Assembly (NCBI GenBank): GCA_940671915.1
Contig: CALNVZ010003432.1
Location: 11,246,180 to 11,310,179 of the forward strand
DNA: 64,000 nt
Source: Paracentrotus lividus
Taxonomy: Eukaryota > Echinodermata > Echinoidea > Camarodonta > Echinidae
Direction: 5' to 3'
Part shown: positions 1 through 13,700 of the stretch, in pieces
Layout: every line of letters starts with the position of its first letter
Position numbering within the stretch: position 1 is the stretch's first letter
Program-made: the position numbers and the translations under genes
Notes under the pieces: model-generated
The model's database searches: none
Told to the model about the DNA's origin: nothing
Seen by the model: the letters and a program-made list of their open reading frames with translations, nothing else

Positions 1-592
1 ATTAGACCAAGTGGATATAAACCGATCCATAGTGACATAAACGCACGAAGTATAAATAGAATAGCTGTATCGTAAATAAATCTGTCATTATTATCCAGAG
101 CCACGTAACACAAAAGTTTGCGATCAATTGCTGATTTGAAAGACCAATACTTATTATTTACTGGTCTTTGCAAGTGATTGCAATTCTTTGTGTTACAGAG
201 TGCTGCTATGGTTGTAATCATTTACCAATATATTGGATATAGTATCCTAATTAGGTACATGTAATCCAGTTTAAAATGTTAAAAACTAATGGTTTTGTAT
301 CATTTTCATTTTAGGCCTATACTTACAACTTGATTTCTTTATCAATAATTACAACTACATTTTAGAAAGAATAGCAATGAAGATCAAAATTTCACTCTCC
401 CTTTAAAAATGTAAAAGCGAAATTCCTAAGACAACCATCCAATTAGTTAATATTTCAGACAACGTCCCAATCCTCTGCTATTTAATTTATGAAAGTCGTG
501 TTGCAACAAGGGTGTTCATTACTTATTCATGTCAAGTAAGTTTTTTATTTTACTGTTGAACAGGCTTGATGTAGAGGGATGTTTTTACTATA
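1..592. other. AT-rich DNA, nothing recognised
   Basis: No reading frame of interest, repeat structure or RNA gene was recognised here. It leads up to the TA dinucleotide at 591-592 that borders the first MITE. Confidence 0.5.
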
Positions 593-1116
593 CAGTGCGC
601 CCCAGAAAAAAGTAAACCCAAATTTGAGAGCCTCATATCAAAATTTTGTAGCTTGCGTGATTTTGATATTTATTTCATGATAAAGAGTAACTCATATTCT
701 ATTTAATGACACCAAATTTATACCTATGCTGTAACAGACGACTGAGCAATTGGTCCTTAAAAAACAAGCATCAAAATCGAAATGTTCCAAGTTTGGGCAA
801 AAGAAACCCTTGTATTTCAATACGCCAAGTAAACATTTGTCCCTTATGAATGGATTCAGGAAGGTTGACCTCAAACAATGAATGAATGATCAGAAAGCCA
901 GGTTGCTTCTGAAGAAACTTGGTACAATATGTTTTCGACCAAAGTTTTTAAAAACACGAGTGCTCAGTTATCCATGACATTACACGTATAATTTTGGTAT
1001 CACTGGATAGAATATGAGTTACTCTTTGTCGTGATATAAAAATTAATGACAGATAATTTATGTAATTTTAATATGAGGCTCTCAAAGTTGGGTTCACTTA
1101 TATTTGGTACGCACTG
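593..1116. mobile_element. Tc1/mariner-like MITE (524 bp)
   Basis: The left end begins CAGTGCGCCCCAG and the right end finishes GTACGCACTG, each bordered by TA (591-592 and 1117-1118), the target of Tc1/mariner elements. Subterminal parts are also inverted: 'TTTGAGAGCCTCATAT' near 630 is mirrored as 'ATATGAGGCTCTCAAA' near 1071-1086, and 'AGAGTAACTCATATTCTAT' near 685 is mirrored near 1010-1027. There is no transposase frame, so it is non-autonomous. Family placement rests on the TA target and the terminal bases. Confidence 0.8.
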
Positions 1117-1597
1117 TATTGTACAGTCTGTTCCCATTAGAACATGAATAGAACAAGATTCATAGCACAAGTTCATGGTAACTGAACACCTCATTCTCAT
1201 GGGGAGTCGACTGTGTGTTCTTCAATCCGTTTGGCAATGTGGTAACAATGGTGCTAGATAAAAATCATGTGATTAGCTAATTGATATGTCACTTCAGATG
1301 TGGTAAAGCACGCTGTATCTCTACGTTTTTGACTTTTTGGTGTGCTCTCGTAATGTACATCAGGGATGTGAGTGATCACGAATAAAAAGAGCTGAAATCA
1401 GCTGAGAGATGTTGTGCTTCTTACTCCCCATACTGATTTAAGATATAAACATTTTAAAAGTCACATGCATATTCAATGAGCAAGCTGATGATGTCACAGC
1501 TCCACTATTTCTTCTGTATTTTATTACATAAAATATTTATTAAAATTTTCTGCTCCAAGAACGTAAAAACAAGGATAACTCCTTGGGGAATGTTTAA
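1117..1597. other. Intergenic spacer between two MITEs
   Basis: No gene or repeat recognised. It ends at the TTAA that borders the next element. Confidence 0.45.
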
Positions 1598-2062
1598 ACG
1601 TGGTGTATAGTTTTGGTAACAAAAAAGGAATTGGCACAAAATCGATCAAATGTAGTTACATGTTGTCCATATTGCACTGAAAGATATGTGTGAGAGATCT
1701 TGTGACATTCCTTTCATTATTTCCGATGATTTTCATTGAATTTGTTTGAATGAAGCGTAATTAACGGCCGTTTAGACCTCTGCTGACAGATTCGCACGCC
1801 GAAGGTTACGGCGTGAATTAGTGTGAACGATCTGTGTGTAACACCCACACAAGAGAATCCCCATTGGTTTTCCACGTGAGCGCTAACCTGTGACGGGTCC
1901 CCGACTTATCTTTTTTATCCTTATATTATGAAATAAAGACACTTAAACGAGATTTCAAGTACTATAATTTGCTTTATTATAGTTCTTGGATTCAATCTTT
2001 CATAATTTATCTTAGTGTGAATCAAAATTATTTTTTCCTTCTCCCGAAACTATACACCACCT
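1598..2062. mobile_element. TTAA-flanked MITE, copy 1 (465 bp)
   Basis: The ends are ACGTGGTGTATAGTTTTGG and, at the other side, its inverted counterpart CTATACACCACCT. TTAA lies on both sides (1594-1597 and 2063-2066). A second copy with the same ends and closely similar interior (a 'CACCCACACAAGAGAATCCC' core) lies at 16703-17180 inside NOP56 intron 2. No coding capacity. TTAA targets are typical of piggyBac, but the terminal bases are not the usual CCC, so the superfamily is left open. Confidence 0.8.
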
Positions 2063-2066
2063 TTAA

Positions 2067-3475
2067 GATCCTAATTACTTAATTCAATATGAGGAATGGA
2101 TTTTGCATATACATTACAAAAGAAGTAGTGGAGCTGTGACATCATCAGGTTGCTTATTTGAATATGCATGAGACTGCCAAGAACTGTTTTTATTTGAAAT
2201 ACTGAAAAATTCTAAACTTTATTTTTCATCTGATTTTACTCTCATTTTTATATCATCAACATTTCAGCCTGGATTCCTCCTTTAATTACAAAATAATATT
2301 ATACAAGATAATGTTTTTAATTTATGTATACAAAGCACAATATGAAATCAATATCTTTTAATGTAATTATGATGATTAATCATATGTGCGATATTGTACG
2401 ATTTGTTGACACTATTGTTTATGTGCGAGGAGGAGAAAATAATAAAACAGTAAAAAACACTATGGAACGTTGTCTTGGCATATTTATTTAGTCATGATAT
2501 ATACAATGAGTCATTATTTGATCGTAATATAAGATATCAGTAAAAACTTGACAATTAGAAGGAATACAAACTCTTTAGTTTGAAACCTGGTTAGTTTCTT
2601 TTCATAATAGGAGTGGACTGTTATTTGAATTGTTATAACTGCAAATGAAGTGTCTATTTTTACATATTCTATTTCTTTAGAAATGCCCTTTTGTGCATTC
2701 AATAACAGTGATTTCTTATTTTCAAACTCTGAATAGTGCTTATGACAGCTGCGCAACCGCATTGTTAAAAAAACTGCACGCGTTATCACACATCATACCA
2801 AAGTAGAATGAAAGATTCAATTTCTGTATTAAGAAAAACAATAAAAATGAATGCAATATACTCAGAAAATTTTGAAAATAATTTTTTTTTAAATAGACAC
2901 TTCACTTGCATAAATTACTATAACTAAAAAAAAAAAAAATGCCTAAAATACATACAAAAATGCAGAACTATATTGATTGCATAATCCTTTAAAATTATCC
3001 AAATCATAGTTGGCATCAATACAGTGAAACTCACAAAAAGGGACCATGGAAATGATAAGCTTTTCAGGGGAAAAAATAGCCAAATAACAATTAACCTAAA
3101 ATTTTTGTTGTGTGCGTTTCATAACACATGGGAGCAATTGTAACATCAATCCTGAGAGATTGGTCAAAAAGAGAGCTCAACACCATGCATTAAATCGAAG
3201 TGAATATAAACACTACAGTTTTCTTTGGATCACTCTTGTAGTTCTGATTAATTCTTATTCCCCCCTGCACTTAGCCTATAGGAAAATGAACATTGGTGGC
3301 GCATGTGCTATGAAACGCATAAGTTAATAAAATGCCATGATTTAGTTACACTAGGATAGTAAATACCTCTTTTTGCAACAAAATATTTTATCTATTTACA
3401 TAATTAGAAAGTTGGTCTTTAATAAAAACATGAATTACAGGATAAGATAATATTTTTGATCAGTATCATAACATT
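2067..3475. repeat. AT-rich 3' flank of NOP56 with a short inverted repeat
   Basis: Around 2635-2662 and 2893-2926 two stretches are inverse copies: 'GAAGTGTCTATTTTTA' against 'AAATAGACACTTC', with a matching 'GTTATA' outer part. This suggests a decayed MITE. 'AGGAGTGGACTGT' at about 2609 is a terminal motif that recurs in several other small elements of the window. No gene recognised. Confidence 0.4.
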
Positions 3476-3481
3476 TTTATT
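3476..3481 (-). terminator. Candidate polyadenylation signal of NOP56
   Basis: On the minus strand an AATAAA hexamer lies about 420 nt past the NOP56 stop codon. A second AATAAA overlaps the stop itself (minus strand of 3902-3907), which would leave almost no 3' UTR. The distal one is preferred, but the choice cannot be made from sequence alone. Confidence 0.4.
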
Positions 3482-3902
3482 GTTTGTGTACATACCTACA
3501 AAAAAATAAAATAAAAAAATACTAGTTGTACAACATGAAGAGTGGTTCTAAGTTTTAGCTATAGTTTAATTGAAGTAGATAACATTGAAAAAAAAACAAC
3601 AGAATTGATACAAACATGATTTCATCTAGCTGATTTGCCCTTAATTCCCTAAATCTGGTGTTTGATTATTCAACGTAACTCCCTGTTGCAGCAAATGTCT
3701 GAAGATGGTATCAAACTTTTAAATCATATGAAAATATAAGAGAAGAATATTACAAAATAAAAGAAAGTCATAAAGTTCTACAATCCATAAACAACATGGA
3801 ATATTTAACCGTCCTTTCAAGTCAACAATTAAAAATATGAATTGGAAAAAAAAATTGAAAAGGTATAATAATCAAAGTAAACAAAATGATGACAAAGGGA
3901 CT

Positions 3903-4295
3903 TTATTCTGGAAGACTCTTCTTCTTCTTTTTGACAACATTTTCTGTTGTTTCTTCTTCTGGTTCTTCGGCATGGCCATTTGTTCCCTCTCCGCTCAGAC
4001 TCTTCTTCTTTTTCTTCTTCTTCTTTGGTACATCTTCCACTTCTTCTTCCTCCTCTTCCTCTTCCACTACTTGTTCCTTCTTTTTCTTCTTCTTCTTGGG
4101 TGTTTCTGTTTCCATGGTTTCAGGCTCCGCCTCCTCTTCCTCTACCGCCTTCTTCTTCTTTCTCTTCTTCTTTGGGGTCTCTGTTTCCATCTCTTCCTCT
4201 TCCTCTTCTTGTTGAGGTTCTTCAATCTCTGATGCCTTTCTCTTTTTCTTCTCCTTCTTCTTTTTGCGCTGAAGTTCTGCTTCCACTTCTTTGAC
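3903..4295 (-). CDS. NOP56: NOP56 terminal exon: KKE/D-type tail
   Basis: This exon encodes about 130 residues of alternating lysine runs ([30 protein letters not shown]) and acidic runs ([14 protein letters not shown]). This is the KKE/D tail known from Nop56, Nop58 and dyskerin relatives, which is flexible and nucleolar-targeting. At the DNA level it is a purine-rich tract on the minus strand, so long spurious frames appear on the opposite strand. The acceptor is at 4297-4296 (CAG) and the exon starts in phase 0 with [15 protein letters not shown] repeated METETPKKK module occurs twice, suggesting internal duplication. Confidence 0.93.
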   Translation of the reverse strand, partial: VKEVEAELQRKKKKEKKKRKASEIEEPQQEEEEEEMETETPKKKRKKKKAVEEEEAEPETMETETPKKKKKKKEQVVEEEEEEEEVEDVPKKKKKKKKSLSGEGTNGHAEEPEEETTENVVKKKKKSLPE

Positions 4296-7200
4296 CTGGT
4301 ATAAGGAAGAGGATAATTAAGAAATAAGAAAATGGGTGTGTTTTGGGGAAATGTAAGATGGTGGGGCCTATGCTCAGTGACATGGAACAGAGCGTAGCAG
4401 ATGAAATCATTGTTAGACTGTTTTCTTATTCAAAAGGAACATTATTGAATTTTAACATGCAATTATGTTAGCTAAAGTTCTCAACCTTTTTCATTATCAT
4501 CACAACTATCACCATTACAATTCACATCATCACTATCATAATCACCACCATCATCATCATGGCAATTCCACCAAATTTAGGACATGGCATAAAGAAAAAA
4601 GTAAGTGTGTGAATATCACTCTACCATATCTTGGACATTAGATAAAGTGAATGGAATCCACACCATCAAGTTCTATGACTTTTTTCTGTAACCTCAGTTA
4701 CCAACACATATTTGCTTGTCAATTCATAGGAAATAAAGTATAAAATGCCATCATCTTCATCATCATCAATATCCCCTACACACCTGGCTGAGGGCTTCCT
4801 GCATAACATCAATGTTCTTACGGGGAGCTGTTCCAGTCTCGTAGAAGGACAGTCTCTCTTCCACCTGATCCTTCAGCTTCTCACCAAACACTGAGTTGGG
4901 AATATCTAGGAATTGAAAATAATTGGGAGAAATAAATCATTAAAGATTGTTCCTAATCGCAACCAAACACATCATCAATAGCATACCTGATGTTGTATGT
5001 GCATCTTGATGAAAACATAAAATTTAACATGTTCTTGGAATGATGATACCACAGTAGTGACAAGGTAAGTAATAAAATCAACAAGAAATTGCAAATTAAA
5101 AGGAAGTGAGGAAACTTTACTGTATCTCATTATTTTCTAGAAATGACATTCAACAACAAGGGGCTACTGGTAAATGGTGCTGGCATGAACTTTAAGGTGT
5201 ATCATGGAAAGAGATGTAGAGTCATAGACACAAAGGTGTTGCATCAGTTCATGAGGAGTTTAGTAAATATCAATATTAAAGTAAAAATCCATCATCTATT
5301 TCAACAAAATCAATTTGGGATTAGAAACTTCAAGTACATGTATTTCAAAATGGATTCTTAGAACAAAGACTGTTCATGTAATGATGCTAGAGGATGGGAC
5401 CAGGTCATAAGATTACCCTGGCACCGAAGGTTCATCATTTTAATCTTCCTCCTGGTTGCATTCATCTCACAAACATGGGAGGAGAGTTTGGAGATGCCAA
5501 GAAAAGGAGGTCTGTCAGGTTGAATAGAAGGATTCATATGCCCATCAATATCGGAGCAGAATTCGTGATATGTGCTTCAGCAACAATTACTCACTGAAAA
5601 TTCCATACACTGATCAAATGACTAACTTCAACACTGAACTTGTCCCTATACTACACTGTAACCCTAACATAACACCTCATTGCAAGCCTAACCCTACCCA
5701 TTAGACGAGATAAAGGCCGGAGCAATTGCAGCAGGAGCAATTGCCGTGTCACCCTGAGCAAATACATTGTTTTCTCTCATTCCCAAAGCTGCTAGACCAA
5801 TCAAAAACACAAGGGGGAGTAAGTTTTAAAAAATGTTGATATATTGTTCTTATCCCTTTCCGACATCAATGATCATCTGATATCAATCGTACTGAGGTTA
5901 AGTCCAGACATGTTTTTTTTCCTACCACTATTTTTTTCTTCTTGCTTTGTTATACCCTACACTACTGCCTTTACACTATCCCTTCACGAATCCTAAACCT
6001 ATAAAATTGCGAAATAAATAAGAAAAAACCTACCAATTATTAACAAATAAATAAATCAAGAGAAAATACATGGGTTGCTATAATGAGAGTATGTGTTTCT
6101 ACTGATTTTGAAGCTGAGAGCATTGGTATTTCAAAGCTCTTTAACCATGTATTGGCATGTATCTTAAAAGCTACCCACAATGTGGTAGCAATAAAAATTC
6201 AGCGTCCAGGAACTTACCTGAGAAGCAGTCTATCCTTGAGGCCATAGAACACTTGTTGGCAAGGTAACGAGAGATGCGACCTTTGTTCTTCTGCCCCGCC
6301 CTGCCGATGAACGTGGAATGGAAGATGAGACCATACTTGGGTGTGTTACCTCTGGTCTTCAAAGCTCTGGAATATAAAAATAATAAAAATGAAAACAAAA
6401 AGGTTCAATTCCACATTTTTTCAACATTTAGGCCCATATTCTGAACTGAAGACTGAGTTTGTATGCGTCGCAAGTTCATGCAAATCCTCTTGCCAGATGC
6501 TGACTGATGCTTCAAAAATCTCCACAACTTTGCAATCTTTGACATATATCTATCAGATATAATCAATATATGACTCTAGAGGACCAACTTTTAAATAAGA
6601 TGTGAATAAAAATAAATATGGTCAGATCTGTAAACAAAATGGATTACATTTACAGACCCCTCTGAATGTAGTAAATCAAATCTGTATTTGAGCCGAGAAA
6701 TCTTTGTTTAAAATGGCAACTTTTTAGCCTAAAAAATGTGCCGTGACAGAAGAGAGAAGACAATATCCCAGCATGTATTGCAATGAGACTCGGTACATCA
6801 GAAACTGTCTTTTTATTCAGTCATTCGGCATCTTCATTTTGAATGATAAATTAAGCACTTTTTTATCATCTTGTACGGGAATAATGATTTTTATAGTTTT
6901 GTGGTATAAGTTTCACCGAGAAACTTTTTTCTTTTTTTGAGTGGACATTCTATTTTGGAGACTTTTTTATACACCAATTTCCTGCTTCGGCCATGGAAAC
7001 TAAAATATATACATATTCGCAAGAGATTTAAAGATTACAATCATGTGTCATGATCAAAGAATACCACAAATGCTAAACACGGACTGCTCTAATTTGTCAA
7101 AAAAAACAATTTTTGTAAATATCCGAACCACCAACAACCCGGTTGTTTACAACAATGTACTTGGCCTGCAATCAGCACTAAATACACCGTTTCACAAAGT

Positions 7201-10200
7201 TATTATTTGATTTCTTATAATTCACCTTAACCTACTTTCCTTATCCTATTTTAAATTTTTCTTCAAATTTCATTTCTAATTTTTTTTATTTTACACATGG
7301 CCTCTCTCCACACTTCTTCATCGTGGTGAAGAATTAAGGTTTTGGCCCATTTGTCAAAATTGTTAATTGTTGTCTCTTTGTGGCAGTGCTTTTCACTGGA
7401 GGGAATCGATTCCAGATTATTATTCTCATGTTTTTTTGTTTTTTTAATAATTCCCGTCTAATTCGGTGCTTTTTGGAAAATTAATTTGTAATAAAATTTT
7501 CTTAGAAATACAAAAATAAACATATTTTTCCTTTTTGTAAAAAAAAAAATCAAAAAAAAAAAAATCATTGATTTGATCTGAATTTTACCGTTTTAAAGTT
7601 GAAAATGCCGGTTATGTTACAGGTATTATCATTTGGTCATTTCATGCCAGCGGGAAAGGGCTGACATGAAAGACTAATAATAAACAAGGCCAGTGCACAG
7701 CCATCTAACCCTTAAAAATTATCATAATTAGATATTATCATAATTAGATATTATCATAATAATTATATAATGTGATGTCATAGTCACAGTAGACGTAGTG
7801 AGTCAAGTCACATTATCCATTTTTATGTTACTTTTATTTTATCTTATTATTTTTCCCCCTATATCCCCCAACTGTGCACTGGCCCTGTCTGTCGCATTCC
7901 CGCCACACCCTATCACAGAACACCCCCTGCTTATGTACACTAGCTAACTCTAAAACATTTTGGTTACAGTTAGTAAAAAGCAGAACACCTACCGGTACTC
8001 TTACTGCTTTCTTTCACATTTAAAGTTTCTATTTGCATAATTACATACATATTCAGAAGCTTCTGCAGAAATTAGAAAGAGAAAGAGAGAATGACCTGCA
8101 CCTGCTCTAAGAATCAAATGAATGGAGCACAGGAAAAATCTGGAACAATGTGGACCAACATGAACAATGATGATCAAGTGCAATAGACCATTTCAACTAT
8201 TCAAGTTGCATGCATGCTGCCAGGAATTCCATAGAGACTGGGCTGAGATATTAGAAACACCACCAAACAATAGACAAGTTTTTGTACCTCTCTTTTGTTT
8301 CATGAACAACCCTCCATGTCCTTAGACATTGTAGCATTGAAAGGTCTGTCTTTCTCATCATCTAACAGAAGCCCCCCCCCCCACCATAATTTGAAAACCC
8401 CTCATTTACTGTAATATGTTAAAATTGGAAATTGGCTGCAGTGCCCCCTATTGGGCCTGTTGCCCCCTCCTACTTTCAAATCCTGGATGCACCAGTCATA
8501 TAAGGGGATCTTGAGATGTTGTGAGAACAGCAATGGACTGATGCTAGAGGATGGGACCAGGTCATAAGATGATCCTGGCACCGAAGGTTCATCATTTTAA
8601 TCTTCCTCCTGGTTGCATTCATCTCACAAACATGGAAGGAAAGTTTGGAGATGCCAAGAAAAGGAGGTTCAAATTTCAATCATCTCCCAACCCCCTCGGG
8701 CAGCGAGCGTCGTGAAAATTTGCATAATGGTAGTGTGCGATGTATTTACAAGTTTGTATGATTAATTCTTTCGAAATAAGATTATATTCATTATTATTAC
8801 ATTAACTTACGCATTTCATACTTTTTGCTTTAATTGATTAAAGCTCCTAGAATGCTACATTTTGGTGTAAATATTCTGTGCAGTATTCCCAACAACTGTA
8901 CTTAAAATATTGCTATCAAATCAACTTCTTAAGTATTTTATGGTTTTATTCATTTCTTATGTTTTTCAACATTTCATTTCAAACCTTCATTCGCTTTAAC
9001 TTTGTGGACAGATCACGTACATTAGCTGTTTGACAAATTTTGTTTAAAATTAATGCAGTGTCGTTGCAGTATGCCCAATTTTCACACAAATGGTTTTAAA
9101 AGATCCGCGAAACTTGAAAGAGTCAACTTGAAAATTTGTGCAGCGGAATGGTTGCAGAAGATGTCAAGGGGGGGGGGGGGTTGATTCAACTCACCCTCCG
9201 TTTTAGGGTTAAAACAGATTCTTGCTGCCTAGTTGTGTCTGTGCTTGTTATAATTGGAGTAGACTATATGACTGAGTAAACCAAAGTCTAGGGAAGTTAT
9301 GAAGTAGAGATTGAGCGTTACCTGAAGAGAGCCTTCTCAGCTCCAAGGATCTGGACAGTAGATGCAGGATACTTGGCTAGATTGGTCAGACTTCCAGCAT
9401 GGGAGATCAGACGAGCACCAACCTGTAAAAAAAATGTCAAAAGATTCCATTCATTACCCCTCTCAACCATTAACTCTAGATTTAAATCTTTCAAATTGAC
9501 AACATTTACTGATCAGTGTAGTACCACAGAGGTTACATTTTGGATGAAAAACTACTTATTTGGAATATATCAATACCTCCCTCTCTAAGACTTAATGTCA
9601 ACAAATACATAATAAAAACGTTTGCATCTAGAGCATTCATTTTGATTGAGAACACAGGCATCTAAAATAATTTGTATTTTGACAGAAGATATTCATTAGT
9701 ACTAGAATAGTTTTTTTTCTTCATAGATCCTAAACTGGTCCATTACAAAAACCCAACATAGTTACAACATTGAGTCACCTGATGACCAATCGGGGCCAAT
9801 AGGTTTGGAGCCACATTATTTAACTTTCACAATTTATATTTAAATTTAACACTTTATATTCATATTTTACAATTTATATTTATATTTCACAACGTTTATA
9901 TTACATGTATGAATTAGTTTGAATGTATAAAGAATACAAAACATGAAACCATCTTTCTCTAAAACTTTAAATTGGCAACATTGACTGACCTGTTCACCAA
10001 TCAGAGCCGATAGGTTTGGAGCTACAGCATGCATCTTTTCTTGCAGGTAGGTATGCAAGCTCTTTCGATAGTCTGTGAGTGCAATGACCCTGACAGCAAA
10101 CCTCTCGATGTTGATCAGGTCGATAGGGGAGATGTCCATGCCTGGGTGGGAGAAAATAAAGAAGTTGGTTGAAATCAATAAATAAATAGTAAGTTTTATT

Positions 10201-10732
10201 TACAAAGTGCACTTTCAATCGTAAATAATGTTTACAGAATGCTTTTTCCAAGATAAAGTGGCAGGATCCAATACGAAGCATTTATGCTTTTGAAAACAAA
10301 ATCAAAACCAGATCCCTCAAAATTGAAAATCAAAGGAAATACGACAATGCTTAACAACAAATACGTTTCATTGTTTGCACAAAAAAAAAAATTTGAAAAA
10401 CTCTACAAGCATGTTGTTTTTGTTCCTAGTTTTTACATTGCTGTCATTCATAATATTAATATTTACCTATTTTCATATGAACCTATGTGATCAATGAGAG
10501 GACAAAAATCACATCTTCTGGGCAAACAGATCTTTATGTTTATTTCATTATTTTCATGTCATAAAGAGCATCGATATGGAAAAAACTGCAATGTAATGAT
10601 GCTAGAGGATGGGACCAAGTCATAAGATGACCCTGGCACCGAAGGTTCATCATTTTAATCTTCCTCCTGGTTGCATTCATCTCACAAACATGGGAGGAGA
10701 GTTTGGAGATGCCAAGAAAAGGAGGTCTCAGG

Positions 10733-10788
<56 letters not shown>

Positions 10789-13700
10789 AGATACACAAAT
10801 TGATGATATAACACTGATGCATATCAAGACAGACATTATAAGAACAGAACGTCATTTGGAAGGAGCAACTTCACAATAAACAGAAAGAGTTACACTACGT
10901 TTCTGCCTCAGATGCTACTACTTTTGTTTTGGGTCATTGATGTGCACTACATGAGTTATTTTTATAATGCTACCAAATTTAATGCAGGTCTTGCCTCAAT
11001 ATGACTGATTCTATTCATCTGTAATAAATGGTATTTCAAAAGTCAGAATGCAAACTGGGCTGCTTGGGCAGATAGGCAAAAAAGTTTGGATCTTGATTTC
11101 TGACGTTTGATTTCAATTCTTTGTGACACGCTTATAGCATCATTCATAAAATAATCTAGTCACTTCACAGAGACTCTGATAAATTTGGTGACATTGCAAC
11201 AAAAAGGGTACTTTTTTTCTCAAGTTAATCATTGTTATTCTTGGCAATTTTGATACAGACCCATTGATGATCGTGATGCATCCAGAATGGCCTGAGCCTT
11301 AGCGCTGTCCATAGTCAGTTCCTCAAGTTCTTCTAGCGATTCCTCACTCAGTTCCTTCCTGTTCTTGATGAAGTGAGCCACTCTGGCATAGAGGGCATTA
11401 TCTGGTATCACCTTAACCAATTCCGGGAAGTGGTAGGAGTACCACTCTCTGTAGGGATTTACAAAACGGGTTAACCCTAAAAGGCCTGGGGTTTTTTGGC
11501 CACCTTATGACTGAGGGGGGGCGGATTCCGCCCCCCCCTCAGATCTCGGCTGTTGACCACGCGATCGCGGCGAAAATTGCCACGCACGTCACCCAGGACG
11601 TAATCTCCAAAATTGCATAGTCAAATGTTCCGAAAAATATTTGGTATTAATTAATTATGCTAATTTATGCAAAAATTTTCACATTGCTCTAATTCATTAA
11701 ATAAAGCTCCAAAGCTGCTAATTTTTTATTTATAAACTCTTTGTAAGATTCTGATGAAATGGATTTTTAAAAAAAATCCGTATCAAATTTCATTTCTTAT
11801 GTATTTCATTGTTTTTTCAATTTCTTATGTATTTCTTTGTTTTTCGACTTTTTGTTTTCTATTGTTTTTTCGATGAGAATTGTCGGCGACGTTATCATGA
11901 CCACAAAGAACCAAAAACTAATTGATTTGAAGCAGTAGAAGTAAAAATAATCATACATTTATGAATATTGACTTGAAATACATTTGTATTGGATTTGTAC
12001 ACAAAATCACGTTTTGAGCAATTTTTGGTCTGACGAGCATTCACAAAACGTTGCGTAACTTTAGAACCCCATACCCTGGCGTCGCAAATTTGGTCTTAAA
12101 AGTTGCGCGAGACTTAAAAGAAAAAAGTCATGAAACCGTGTGTCGATAGCTTTATGCTTTTTTGAGATCTCGCGAGAAACGTCGAGGGGGGGGCGGAATC
12201 CGCCCCCCCCCCCCAGGCCTTTTAGGGTTAAGGAATTTAGTTCTGAATTATGAATCATTTCGATTATTTTATAAACCAGTGTCTGGTTACTAACAAACCA
12301 TACAGAAAAATTCTGATCATGGTAACAATTACAACAGAATCCAATTACCAAATGTTCTAATGAGCAGGTAAATTTTACAATTGTGAAAGAAAATGAGAAA
12401 TTACAGAGTAAGAAGCAAGTCTTTTGGTATTTTTCAGACTCTGAATTGATGGGTGACACAAAATTTTTCCTGGCAACAATTGCTCTGACCTCTATTTGTC
12501 TGAGAAATAGGGTTAGCCTTTAGGATGCCATAGGGTTTTATGTAAGGTATAGAATTAAGTTAATACTAGAGTCTAGTCTAAGTCAAAGGTTGAAGTTAAT
12601 GATTAGTCATACGATTAGTGTGTGGAATTTACAGTGGAGTACATTTCGCAAGAGCAAATGTGACAGAATCGAATCAATAACAAGAACTTCATGTAATTTG
12701 TTACAAAACTACAAATGATTTTTAGTGCACACGGTTTCCGGCTAGATTTCATTATAATACAACATTTGGCTACCCTAAATGCCAGAACTATCTGGGAGAA
12801 CAGTCCTTGAAGAGAGTTACTTTGAAAAATGATTTTTGAGATTATAATGATCAACAATGTTATGATGCTAGAGGATGGGACCAAGTCATAAGATGACCCT
12901 GGCACCGAAGGTTCATCATTTTAATCTTCCTCCTGGTTGCATTCATCTCACGAACATGGAAGGAGAGTTTGGAGATGCCAAGAAAAGGAGGTTCAAATTC
13001 CATCTCACAAACAGGAAATTCTTAGAAAATGAAGTTTGTATGCATCTCACATTCCTAGAGACCTTGTAAGAAACTATTCAATAACCCTGTTATTAACAAA
13101 TAGATATAATTTGGTAAAATACTTGGAATATTTGTTGCTAAATCTGACAAGCTTCTGGCAAGTTATCAGGTAGTCACCAACAACTATACAGCTCAAGAAA
13201 AATTATTTGACCAAGCTTGTTTTCAAGGTTTCAGTGTATGTGTTTCTCGTTTTGTGTGGTAAGTAAACATAAGAAACACAAACTAAATCTACTTATCTAC
13301 AATTTTCCGCAAATAAATTGGGCATAGGCCTTTTGTTACAAATGTGAATGGCGCTTTTGTCCAAGAAGAGAAAAAGAGCTTTGTCTAATAATTTTTGCCT
13401 GAGCTGTTATGTACCACCCAATAACAAAAGTACTTACTTGATCCTCATAGAGAATGTATTAATGTCCTTATCCAGTTGGTCAAGCAAGCAGATGGATTGG
13501 ATGATCATGTTATCAGCTCTGTTCACATTGAACTTGACCTTTGCCCTGGAGTAACTGTGACCCAGACCGAGCTGTGCCTTGGCCTCAGACTGAGCAGTCA
13601 GTCCCTTGACCAGACGATGGAAATGGTATCTCAGACCTGACCAAAGAAAATTCAAACAAGTTATCATGATACCGTCCCCTCCCATTATAGCAAGAAAAAG

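Noticed and set aside
3837-4294. Long Phe/Leu/Ser-rich frames on the plus strand
   Set aside because: They are the antisense of the Lys/Glu-rich NOP56 tail exon, whose frame and splice sites are supported by homology.
10726-10786. Poly(A) next to snoRNA copy C as evidence of retroposition
   Set aside because: The tract lies at the 5' side of the RNA strand, while a retroposed RNA would have A residues at its 3' side. No target duplication was seen.
10540-10836. Frames across the poly(A) tract and snoRNA copy C
   Set aside because: Poly-Phe/poly-Lys runs plus the same peptide (from the non-coding repeat) at five places; this is repeat translation, not a gene family.
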